Shown: one piece after another, positions 1 to 5,061 of the stretch
Layout: each line of letters opens with the position of its first letter
How positions within the stretch are numbered: the stretch's first letter is position 1
Assembly: GCA_002787455.1 (NCBI GenBank)
Contig: PCWU01000045.1
Coordinates: 1 to 5,061, forward strand
DNA: 5,061 bases
Source: Gallionellaceae bacterium CG11_big_fil_rev_8_21_14_0_20_60_62
GTDB lineage: Bacteria > Pseudomonadota > Gammaproteobacteria > Burkholderiales > Gallionellaceae
Direction of reading: 5' to 3'
Translations under genes and position numbers: made by a program
Notes under the pieces: generated by a model
What the model saw: only the letters and a program-made list of their open reading frames with translations
The model's database searches: none
What the model was told of the DNA's origin: nothing

Positions 1-1
1 C

Positions 2-595
2 TTTCATCGTTATCTCAATCCGGAGCGCGAGATCGACGAGGGCGCGGCTGCGGTGCACGGCCTGACCCTGGATCGTCTGCTGGATGAGGCAAAATTTGCC
101 GAGATCGCGCCCGCTTTGCTTGAATTTCTTGACGGTGCGGAACTGATTATTCATAACGCGCCGTTCGATCTGGGTTTTCTTAACAGCGAGCTGGAACGCA
201 TCGGGTTGCCCGCATTGAACAACCCGGTGATAGACACGCTCAAGGTGGCGAAGGAGTTGCATCCGGGCAAAAAGAATAATTTGAACGCGCTGTGTGATCG
301 CTACCAGATCAACAATTCGCATCGCACCCTGCACGGCGCTCTGCTGGACACCGAGCTGCTGGCCGAGGTTTATCTGGGGATGACGCGTGGGCAGGAGAGT
401 CTGCTGGCCGAGATCGACGTGGCGCAGGCCGTTGATCATGATCCGCAAGGCGGCCGGATTGAATTGACGGTGCGCGTGCAGGAAGCCGGCGCGGACGAGT
501 TGGCGCAACACGAAGAACAGTTGAACGAAATCGACAAGGCGAGCAAAGGGGCATGCGTGTGGAAGCAACTCTTATTGAACGGTCTGGCGCGGTGA
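2..595 (+). CDS. dnaQ: DNA polymerase III epsilon subunit (3'-5' proofreading exonuclease), 5'-truncated by window edge
   Basis: This is the proofreading exonuclease of the replicative polymerase core, a DEDDh-family nuclease that removes misinserted 3' nucleotides in complex with the alpha subunit. The frame is open from base 2, giving 197 visible codons. The first residues (FHRYLNPER) align with E. coli DnaQ near residue 48, so about 47 residues, including the Exo I motif (DxE), lie outside the window. Exo II is visible as IHNAPFDLGF, with its catalytic Asp at 167-169. Exo III is visible as TLHGALLD, with the catalytic His at 332-334 and Asp at 347-349, so the visible active-site residues are intact. 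QESLL (392-406) sits where E. coli has its beta-clamp-binding motif. The rest is the C-terminal tail that normally binds alpha. The GTG at 53 is internal, not a start. The TGA stop falls within the Shine-Dalgarno of the next gene, suggesting translational coupling. Confidence 0.96.
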   Translation, partial: FHRYLNPEREIDEGAAAVHGLTLDRLLDEAKFAEIAPALLEFLDGAELIIHNAPFDLGFLNSELERIGLPALNNPVIDTLKVAKELHPGKKNNLNALCDRYQINNSHRTLHGALLDTELLAEVYLGMTRGQESLLAEIDVAQAVDHDPQGGRIELTVRVQEAGADELAQHEEQLNEIDKASKGACVWKQLLLNGLAR

Positions 596-596
596 G
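591..596 (+). promoter_or_regulatory. Ribosome binding site deciding the ldhA start
   Basis: GGTGAG overlaps the dnaQ TGA stop (593-595). It lies 6 bases before the ATG at 603 but directly against the ATG at 597, where it could not serve as a Shine-Dalgarno. It therefore favours 603 as the start, which also matches the N-terminus of E. coli LdhA (MKLAVYST). Placement over the stop codon fits reinitiation by ribosomes finishing dnaQ. Confidence 0.6.
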
Positions 597-602
597 ATGC
601 GC

Positions 603-1607
603 ATGAAAGTCGCGGTATGCAGTACCCAACCCTATGATCGCGAGTCGCTGCAGGCGGCAAATGCGGCGTTCGGCCAGCAGTTGGTATTTTTTGAGGAACG
701 ACTGAGCACAAAGACCATCGCCTTGTTCGCCGGTTATCCCGTGCTGTGCGCCTTCGTCAACGACCGTCTGGATGCGGAGGTGTTGCAAGCCCTGTCGGAT
801 CAAGGTTTGCGCCTGGTGGCGCTGCGCTGCGCCGGATTCAACAACGTGGATATCGAGGCGACACAGCGGCTTGGAATTTGCGTGGCGCGCGTTCCCGCCT
901 ATTCGCCGCACTCGGTTGCCGAACACACTCTTGCCCTGATGCTGGCCCTGAACCGCAAGACACACCGCGCTTACAATCGCATCAGGGATGGCAATTTTTC
1001 CCTGCACGGATTGCTTGGATTCGAATTGAGCGGACGCACGGTTGGCATTATCGGGACCGGCCGCATTGGCCAGGCAGTGGCGGAAATACTGCGCGGCTTC
1101 GGCTGCAATTTGCTGGCTTACGACATCGCGCAAAACCCGGCATGCAGCGCACTTGGCGTGAATTACGTCGGGCTGGACGCGCTGTATCGCGACAGCGACA
1201 TTATTACCCTGCATTGCCCGCTCAACCAGCAGACCCGCCATCTGATTGACGCCGCTGCGCTGGCGCGCATGAGGCGCGGGGTGATGCTGCTCAATACCAG
1301 CCGTGGCGCGGTGGTGGACACGGCGGCGGTGATTGGCGCGCTGAAATCGGGCCAAGTCGGATACCTGGGGATGGATGTGTATGAACAGGAAGGGGACCTG
1401 TTCTTTCGCAACCTTTCCGAGCAAGTGATTCAGGATGATATTTTTGAGCGGTTGCTGACCTTTCCGAATGTTCTCATTACCGGTCACCAGGGATTTTTTA
1501 CCACGGAGGCGCTGGCCAGCATTGCCGCAACAACCCTGGAAAATATCCGCAATTTCGAACAGGGTGGGCAGTGTCAGAATGAAGTCACCCGCGCCTTGCT
1601 GCGATGA
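603..1607 (+). CDS. ldhA: Fermentative D-lactate dehydrogenase (NAD-dependent)
   Basis: A D-2-hydroxyacid dehydrogenase that reduces pyruvate to D-lactate with NADH in the cytoplasm, regenerating NAD+ when respiration is limited. The 334 residues compare with 329 in E. coli LdhA, and similarity runs end to end: N-terminal MKVAVCSTQPYD, LRCAGFNNVD, RVPAYSPHSVAEH, NFSLHGL and GMDVYEQEGDLFF. The nucleotide-binding domain has GTGRIG at residues 151-156, with an Asp (173) at the end of the following strand, as expected for NAD rather than NADP. The catalytic triad is complete: Arg234 in NTSRGA, Glu263 in DVYEQE and His295 in TGHQ. The long DLFF...VIQDD segment separates LdhA from glycerate and erythronate dehydrogenases. 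The in-frame ATG at 597 would add two residues but has no usable Shine-Dalgarno. The gene follows dnaQ immediately and its TGA overlaps the next start (ATGA). Confidence 0.95.
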   Translation: MKVAVCSTQPYDRESLQAANAAFGQQLVFFEERLSTKTIALFAGYPVLCAFVNDRLDAEVLQALSDQGLRLVALRCAGFNNVDIEATQRLGICVARVPAYSPHSVAEHTLALMLALNRKTHRAYNRIRDGNFSLHGLLGFELSGRTVGIIGTGRIGQAVAEILRGFGCNLLAYDIAQNPACSALGVNYVGLDALYRDSDIITLHCPLNQQTRHLIDAAALARMRRGVMLLNTSRGAVVDTAAVIGALKSGQVGYLGMDVYEQEGDLFFRNLSEQVIQDDIFERLLTFPNVLITGHQGFFTTEALASIAATTLENIRNFEQGGQCQNEVTRALLR

Positions 1608-2815
1608 ACACGTCCGCCCGCAATTGGGACGCGGTCATCATCGGTGCTGGCGCGGCCGGCATGATGTGCGCCCTCACCGCCGCGCAACAGGGTCGTTCCG
1701 TGCTGTTGCTCGACCATGCCAAAAAACCGGCGGAAAAGATCCGCATTTCCGGCGGTGGACGCTGCAACTTCACCAATCTTAATGCCGGGCCGGAAAACTT
1801 CCTTTCCCGCAACCCGCATTTCTGCCGCTCCGCTCTTGCGCGCTTCACCCCGCAACACTTTATTTCCATGCTGCAACGCCACGGCATCGGCTATCACGAG
1901 AAGACGCCGGGGCAGTTGTTTTGCGACGACGGAGCGGAAGCGATTATCGCCATGCTTAAATCGGAATGCGAGGCGGCGGGGGTTTGCTGGAGCGTACCGT
2001 GCGAGGTCACACGGATTGAGCGTGGCGGGAGGTTCCGGTTGGTGACTTCGCGCGGCACCTATCAAACGGCTGCGCTGGTGGTTGCCAGCGGCGGCCTGTC
2101 GATTCCGAAAATCGGGGCGACCCCGTTCGGCTACAAAATTGCCGGACAGTTTGGGGTGCCGGTCACCCAACTCAAGCCAGGATTGGTGCCCTTGAGTTTT
2201 CACCCGGCTGAGTGGGCGCCGTACGCAGATCTCGCCGGAGTGTCGCTGGAAGTGGGGGTAAGCCTGGATAAACAGCATATACGCGGAAATTTATTGTTCA
2301 CCCATCGTGGCCTGAGCGGCCCCGCCATTTTGCAAATTTCCTCCTGCTGGGAACCGGGCCAACCGCTTGCCATCGATTTTCTCCCCGATTGCGACCTGCC
2401 GGAATTATTCGTGCAACAGCGCGCCAGCAAGATGCTGCTGGCCAACTTTCTGGCGCAATATCTGCCCGGGCGTCTGGCCGACATCATTACCGCACAATGG
2501 GCGCAGAACAAACCGGTCAACCTGTGTGCCGAAAAAGATTTAAAACGGTTGGCGGAACGGGTGAAAAACTGGCAGATCACGCCGACCGGGACTCTCGGCT
2601 ATGCCAAGGCGGAAGTGACCTGCGGCGGGGTGGATACCCGGGCTCTATCCTCGAAAAGCATGGAATGCAAAGAAATTCCGGGACTATATTTCATCGGCGA
2701 GGTGGTAGATGTGACGGGACAGCTTGGCGGTTACAACTTTCAGTGGGCATGGGCGTCGGGCCATGCTGCAGGGATGGCGATAGGAGGGGCGGGCGATCAT
2801 GGCGGTGGAAACTGA
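1604..2815 (+). CDS. yhiN: BaiN/RdsA (YhiN/HI0933-like) family NAD(P)/FAD-dependent oxidoreductase
   Basis: A 403-residue flavoprotein that aligns over its whole length with E. coli YhiN and H. influenzae HI0933. The FAD dinucleotide fold opens the protein, with GxGxxG at residues 14-19 (GAGAAG) and an acidic residue (Asp37) where the ribose is usually held. Family signatures follow in order: RISGGGRCNFTN (47-58), EKTPGQLFCDD (99-109), SGGLSIPKIGATPFGYKIA (162-180), LLFTHRGLSGPAILQIS (230-246), AEVTCGGVDT (336-345) and the FAD-closing LYFIGEVVDVTGQLGGYN (361-378). The true substrate is not settled for most members; a role as a reductase of some unsaturated organic substrate is inference from the family name. 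I see no Shine-Dalgarno before the start, so the ATGA overlap with ldhA probably couples translation. The Gly-rich tail (GGAGDHGGGN) is what the next gene's Shine-Dalgarno and start region encode in this frame. Confidence 0.93.
   Translation: MNTSARNWDAVIIGAGAAGMMCALTAAQQGRSVLLLDHAKKPAEKIRISGGGRCNFTNLNAGPENFLSRNPHFCRSALARFTPQHFISMLQRHGIGYHEKTPGQLFCDDGAEAIIAMLKSECEAAGVCWSVPCEVTRIERGGRFRLVTSRGTYQTAALVVASGGLSIPKIGATPFGYKIAGQFGVPVTQLKPGLVPLSFHPAEWAPYADLAGVSLEVGVSLDKQHIRGNLLFTHRGLSGPAILQISSCWEPGQPLAIDFLPDCDLPELFVQQRASKMLLANFLAQYLPGRLADIITAQWAQNKPVNLCAEKDLKRLAERVKNWQITPTGTLGYAKAEVTCGGVDTRALSSKSMECKEIPGLYFIGEVVDVTGQLGGYNFQWAWASGHAAGMAIGGAGDHGGGN
2782..2787 (+). promoter_or_regulatory. Perfect Shine-Dalgarno for the CYTH-CHAD gene, inside the upstream CDS
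   Basis: AGGAGG matches the anti-Shine-Dalgarno core and ends 11 bases before the ATG at 2799. That spacing is slightly long, although the G run extends to 2789. It lies in the last codons of the flavoprotein gene and fixes the start of the next gene 17 bases before the upstream stop ends. Confidence 0.75.
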
Positions 2816-4280
2816 ACTCAAATTATCGATTGAAGCCGGGCACTTGCGGAGGCTTCGGCGGCATCCTTTGCTGCGTGCGCGGACGGTTGGACGCGCGCGT
2901 ACGGTGCATATTTACAGTGTGTATTACGATACGCCGGCGCTGCAGTTGCACCGCCATGCGATGGCGCTGCGTTTGCGCCGCTACGGCAAGCGCTGGGTGC
3001 AGACCCTGAAAGGCGGCGGCCAGGCCAGCGCGGGTTTGCATCAGCGCAACGAATGGGAGATGCCGGTCGCCGCCGAGCAACTTGATTTCGCCGCCTTGGC
3101 CGAAAGTGGCGCGGTGTTGCCGCACGGCGCGCACAAGCAATTGCAACCGCTGTTCGTCACCGATTTTTCGCGCACGGTCCGGTTGATTGATTTTGAGGGC
3201 ACGCGCATCGAACTCTGCATGGATAGCGGCGAGATCCGTGCGGGCAAAGCGACGCATCCGGTTTCGGAGCTGGAGCTCGAACTTAAATCCGGCGAGCCGC
3301 TGCAACTGTTTAGGTTGGCGCTGGAGCTGCTCGAAATCGCGCCCTTGCGCGTCGAGCACACCAGCAAGGCGGAATACGGCTACCGCCTGTTTGCGCCTGC
3401 CATGCCGCATCCCGTCAAGGCCGGTTTTTCCCTGTGGCACAAGGCACAGAGCGCAAGCGGCGCGTTGCAGGCGTTGATCGGTGCCTGTCTGGCGCATGTT
3501 CAGGACAATGTGCCCGGCGCGCTGCAGCGGGCAGACGAAGAATATCTGCACCAGTTGCGCGTCGGCTTGCGCCGGCTGCGTGTCGTGCTGGCGATTGCGC
3601 GGTATTTTCGGGACGATGCGGAAACCTCTGCCCTGCGCCGGGAGGTGGCCGGTTTGGGTGCAGCCCTGGGGCAGGCGCGTGAATGGGATGTGCTCGCCAC
3701 CCAGACCCTGCCCGCGATTCGCGCCCGTCATCCGCAAGAAAACGGATGGGATGGACTGCTGCGCCAATGCGCGCGCAAGCGTGCGTCAGCGATGAATAAG
3801 GCCGGGGAAAATCTGGCATCGACCGATTTTCAGCGCATGTTGTTGCGCTTTGGCGCTTGGCTGTATGGCGCCGGATGGCCGGAATCGTCTATTTCGCTCG
3901 AGCGTTTGGCGCGCCAAAAGCTGCAAAAACTTCACGCGCGGGTGCACGAACTGGCGCTGGACGGGGATGAGGATCCAGCCCGCTTGCACAGCTTGCGCAT
4001 CGCCAGCAAAAAACTGCGCTACAGCGCCGAAATCTTTGGTCCTTTGATGTCGCAAGGCGGCAAGGCCTATCTGGCGAAGCTGGCGGCGGTGCAGGACGCG
4101 TTGGGCGCGTTGCATGATATCGCGATTGCCGATCAGCTGTTGCGGCAGTTGGACGGGTGCCAGTGGCGCGCTACACTCGCGCTGGTTCACGCCGCGCTAA
4201 AAGATGACCGGGCGCACCGTGTCGCGGTTTTCAACAAAGCCTGGCGGCGCTTCGCGCAACAGGATGGATTCTGGAATTGA
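2799..4280 (+). CDS. CYTH-CHAD fusion protein, probable inorganic triphosphatase with polyphosphate-binding domain
   Basis: A 493-residue two-domain protein of the E. coli YgiF type (YgiF is 433 residues). The N-terminal CYTH triphosphate-tunnel domain (about 1-200) starts with ExExK (Glu4, Glu6, Lys8). It then shows YYDTP (42-46), RLR (58-60), TLKGG (69-73), EWE (85-87), Arg126, IELCMDSGEI (137-146), the acidic strand ELELELK (157-163) and TSKAEYGYRL (188-197). The charged tunnel residues of active enzymes are present, so triphosphate hydrolysis with a divalent metal is likely. The C-terminal CHAD domain (about 210-485) is helical with two characteristic repeats: HQLRVGLRRLR (251-261) followed by REWDV (294-298), and HSLRIASKKLRY (397-408) followed by VQDALGALHD (431-440). 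These basic His/Arg helices bind polyphosphate in studied CHAD proteins. It could act on tripolyphosphate or be recruited to polyphosphate granules; neither can be decided from sequence. Confidence 0.93.
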   Translation: MAVETELKLSIEAGHLRRLRRHPLLRARTVGRARTVHIYSVYYDTPALQLHRHAMALRLRRYGKRWVQTLKGGGQASAGLHQRNEWEMPVAAEQLDFAALAESGAVLPHGAHKQLQPLFVTDFSRTVRLIDFEGTRIELCMDSGEIRAGKATHPVSELELELKSGEPLQLFRLALELLEIAPLRVEHTSKAEYGYRLFAPAMPHPVKAGFSLWHKAQSASGALQALIGACLAHVQDNVPGALQRADEEYLHQLRVGLRRLRVVLAIARYFRDDAETSALRREVAGLGAALGQAREWDVLATQTLPAIRARHPQENGWDGLLRQCARKRASAMNKAGENLASTDFQRMLLRFGAWLYGAGWPESSISLERLARQKLQKLHARVHELALDGDEDPARLHSLRIASKKLRYSAEIFGPLMSQGGKAYLAKLAAVQDALGALHDIAIADQLLRQLDGCQWRATLALVHAALKDDRAHRVAVFNKAWRRFAQQDGFWN

Positions 4281-4292
4281 TTCGTTTTTGAA

Positions 4293-4305
4293 CCGCTGTG
4301 AGCGG
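4293..4305 (+). other. Small stem-loop in the leader of the 132-residue ORF
   Basis: CCGCT (4293-4297), a GTG loop and AGCGG (4301-4305) form a 5-bp GC-rich hairpin, followed at once by a weaker GTG-CAA-CAC hairpin (4306-4314). No T run follows, so it does not look like an intrinsic terminator. A second CCGCT at 4324-4328, between the Shine-Dalgarno and the start codon, could pair with the same AGCGG. The fold is short and may be chance. Confidence 0.3.
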
Positions 4306-4317
4306 GTGCAACACATT

Positions 4318-4323
4318 AAAGGA
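4318..4323 (+). promoter_or_regulatory. Shine-Dalgarno setting the start of the 132-residue ORF
   Basis: AAAGGA ends 9 bases before the ATG at 4333. This selects 4333 over an in-frame ATG at 4204, which would lie inside the CYTH-CHAD gene and add an unlikely 43-residue extension. Confidence 0.65.
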
Positions 4324-4332
4324 CCGCTATCG

Positions 4333-4731
4333 ATGAGCAAAAAAAAGACCCCCTTGCGCGTTCCTGTTACGCAGGGTTTGAAAGATATCTACGCCATGGA
4401 TATGCATCTCCCCTACCGGGCCGCGTGCGAGGGACGATTCAGCGTGACGGCTTTCGGCCGTCTGGCGGCGGCGATTTCCGTGGTGCGCACGGCACTGGTG
4501 AAAAAGAACACGCTGATCCCCGATGCGGTGCCGATTCTTGACGCGGCAATCGGTATCTTGCTTGTGGTCAGACAGCGCGGCGACCGGACAGGGGTGTGGG
4601 AGATTACCCCGGAGGAGCGTTCCGCGGTGCTGGCCGGTATCGGGGTAGCCGAGGCGTGTATCGGCGTGCTGGATGTGGCATTGCTGGCCCAAACCGCCGT
4701 AATCCTGCAACAACAGTTGGCTCAAGAATAA
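4333..4731 (+). CDS. Uncharacterised 132-residue helical protein
   Basis: I cannot assign a function. The start at 4333 has a good Shine-Dalgarno and gives 132 residues. The N-terminus is basic (MSKKKTPLR), with no signal peptide. The rest is rich in Ala, Leu, Val and Ile and looks all-helical: residues about 25-56 (with MHLPYRAACEGRF), about 62-82 ending in a basic VVRQRGDR turn, GVWEITPEE at 88-95, then a long helix from about 96 to 130. The hydrophobic helices carry interspersed charges (Asp70, Glu107, Asp114), so amphipathic helices in a soluble bundle seem likelier than membrane spans. The His-plus-Gly pattern near the N-terminus, the Arg-rich middle turn and the Glu-containing last third recall short hypothetical proteins scattered in proteobacterial chromosomes and plasmids, sometimes loosely labelled Fis-family regulators. 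This is from memory and weak. I see no helix-turn-helix. The gene is 52 bases after the CYTH-CHAD stop and convergent with the tRNAs. Confidence 0.75.
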   Translation: MSKKKTPLRVPVTQGLKDIYAMDMHLPYRAACEGRFSVTAFGRLAAAISVVRTALVKKNTLIPDAVPILDAAIGILLVVRQRGDRTGVWEITPEERSAVLAGIGVAEACIGVLDVALLAQTAVILQQQLAQE

Positions 4732-4758
4732 TCGCGGCAGGAAATCGGCAAACAAGAC

Positions 4759-4832
4759 TGGAGGCGCGACCCAGAGTCGAACTGGGCTAATCGGATTTGC
4801 AATCCGGTGCATAACCGCTTTGCTATCGCGCC
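4759..4832 (-). tRNA. tRNA-Cys(GCA)
   Basis: Read on the minus strand, 74 bases fold as a complete cloverleaf. The acceptor GGCGCGA pairs perfectly with TCGCGCC, followed by discriminator T and an encoded CCA (4759-4761). The D arm is GCA/TGC, the anticodon loop is TTGCAAA with GCA at 4798-4800, and the T arm is CCCAG-TTCGACT-CTGGG. U73 and the GCA anticodon are the main identity elements for cysteinyl-tRNA synthetase. The anticodon stem CCGGA/TCCGA has a C-A mismatch at its top pair (27-43). The gene lies 49 bases downstream of tRNA-Gly and is probably processed from the same transcript. No hairpin plus T-run terminator is visible between it and the convergent stop at 4731. Confidence 0.97.
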
Positions 4833-4881
4833 GTGATGCTGTCTGAAAGAGAAGGGAAAGCGACCGGCTTTGCCTAAAATT

Positions 4882-4957
4882 TGGAGCGGGAAACGAGATT
4901 CGAACTCGCGACCTATACCTTGGCAAGGTATCGCTCTACCAACTGAGCTATTCCCGC
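4882..4957 (-). tRNA. tRNA-Gly(GCC)
   Basis: Read on the minus strand, 76 bases form a canonical cloverleaf. The acceptor is GCGGGAA/TTCCCGC with discriminator T and an encoded CCA (4882-4884). The D arm is GCTC-AGTTGGTA-GAGC. The anticodon stem ATACC/GGTAT is perfect and closes loop TTGCCAA, with GCC at 4922-4924. The T arm is GCGAG-TTCGAAT-CTCGT with one G-T pair. It decodes GGC and GGU. It is the first gene of the minus-strand tRNA unit, with its 5' end about 10 bases after the predicted transcription start. Confidence 0.98.
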
Positions 4958-4973
4958 AAAATTGAGGGTTCGC

Positions 4974-5001
4974 ATTATATTGATTAAGCCGATGCTGTCA
5001 A
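4974..5001 (-). promoter_or_regulatory. Consensus sigma-70 promoter of the tRNA-Gly/tRNA-Cys unit
   Basis: On the minus strand, TTGACA (complement of 4996-5001) and TATAAT (complement of 4974-4979) are both perfect hexamers separated by 16 bases. The predicted start is near 4967, about 10 bases before tRNA-Gly. The bases after the -10 (GCGAACCC) form a GC-rich discriminator, which in stable-RNA promoters is associated with growth-rate and ppGpp control. That regulation is inferred, not shown. Confidence 0.88.
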
Positions 5002-5004
5002 CAA

Positions 5005-5027
5005 AGTTGCGAATATATTTTCTCTTT
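5005..5027 (-). promoter_or_regulatory. Possible UP element upstream of the tRNA promoter
   Basis: The stretch just upstream of the -35 on the minus strand, about -38 to -60 from the predicted start, is A+T rich in an otherwise GC-rich window. It contains GAAAATATATT (complement of 5012-5022), which resembles the A-tract/T-tract pattern bound by the RNA polymerase alpha C-terminal domain in rRNA and tRNA promoters. Confidence 0.45.
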
Positions 5028-5050
5028 CCGTCAACTTTTGGCGACCTATG

Positions 5051-5056
5051 TATAAT
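5051..5056 (+). promoter_or_regulatory. Possible -10 element of a divergent plus-strand promoter
   Basis: A perfect TATAAT preceded by ATG stands five bases from the window end on the plus strand. No convincing TTGACA-like hexamer lies 16-18 bases upstream (the bases there are around CCGTCA), so the call is weak. If real, it would start a transcript beyond the window, divergent from the tRNAs. Confidence 0.3.
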
Positions 5057-5061
5057 CCGCC

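Noticed and set aside
309..1487. Long minus-strand open frame (392 codons) antisense to dnaQ and ldhA
   Set aside because: It lies opposite two genes with clear homology. The translation is Arg/Gln/Ala/His rich with no recognisable motif, as expected for an antisense shadow in GC-rich DNA.
2823..3767. Minus-strand open frame of 314 codons antisense to the CYTH-CHAD gene
   Set aside because: Composition is low-information (Gln/Arg/Ala rich) with no domain, and it is opposite a well-supported gene.
4293..4314. Intrinsic terminator after the CYTH-CHAD gene
   Set aside because: The hairpin is only 5 bp and is not followed by a T run on either strand. The T run at 4285-4289 precedes it on the plus strand.
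4288..4316. Possible promoter for the 132-residue ORF (TTGAAC, 17 bases, ACACAT)
   Set aside because: The -10 matches the consensus poorly and the spacer holds a GC-rich hairpin; not strong enough to annotate.
4204..4332. Upstream in-frame start for the 132-residue ORF
   Set aside because: It would begin inside the CYTH-CHAD gene without a Shine-Dalgarno and add 43 residues of unlike composition; the ATG at 4333 has a proper Shine-Dalgarno.
4732..4758. Shared terminator between the 132-residue ORF and the convergent tRNA unit
   Set aside because: No inverted repeat with a flanking T or A run is visible in these 27 bases.
4327..4926. Minus-strand open frame running through both tRNA genes
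   Set aside because: It reads through tRNA-Cys and part of tRNA-Gly and is antisense to the 132-residue gene; it is not a protein.
1..5061. Mobile element, CRISPR array, defence island or prophage remnant
   Set aside because: No terminal inverted repeats, regularly spaced repeats, transposase or integrase motifs. The tRNA 3' ends show no duplicated attachment site within the window.

Overview
The window is a compact, ordinary-looking stretch of a GC-rich proteobacterial chromosome. The proteins most resemble gamma/betaproteobacterial families. My best guess is a betaproteobacterium, possibly Nitrosomonadales/Gallionellaceae-like, but this is inferred from overall protein flavour and not from a marker gene. 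I see no insertion sequence, integrase, CRISPR array or phage module. Base composition and codon use look uniform across the protein genes.

Layout, left to right. Positions 2-4280 hold four tightly packed plus-strand genes. (1) The 3' part of dnaQ, the DNA polymerase III proofreading subunit, is cut by the window edge. (2) ldhA is a fermentative D-lactate dehydrogenase whose start lies 7 bases after the dnaQ stop. (3) A YhiN/HI0933-type flavoprotein (BaiN/RdsA family) overlaps ldhA by ATGA. (4) A CYTH-CHAD fusion, a likely inorganic triphosphatase joined to a polyphosphate-binding helical domain, overlaps the flavoprotein by 17 bases. The absence of gaps points to one co-transcribed, translationally coupled unit. 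Any promoter for it must lie upstream of the window or inside dnaQ. A 52-base gap then leads to a 132-residue helical protein of unknown function (4333-4731) with its own good Shine-Dalgarno.

The right end carries a convergent minus-strand stable-RNA unit: tRNA-Gly(GCC), then tRNA-Cys(GCA), both with encoded CCA ends. It is driven by an almost ideal sigma-70 promoter (TTGACA, 16-base spacer, TATAAT) with an A+T-rich UP-element-like tract upstream and a GC-rich discriminator. The last bases contain a TATAAT on the plus strand that may belong to a divergent promoter for a gene outside the window.

Functionally, the four-gene run mixes replication fidelity, fermentative redox balance, a flavoprotein of poorly defined role and polyphosphate/triphosphate metabolism. 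I see no obvious shared pathway, and co-transcription may be only genomic packing. The points most worth a second look are the uncharacterised 132-residue protein and its leader, the textbook tRNA promoter, and the dnaQ-ldhA-flavoprotein-CYTH/CHAD coupling. I did not find convincing evidence of a novel defence or mobile system.
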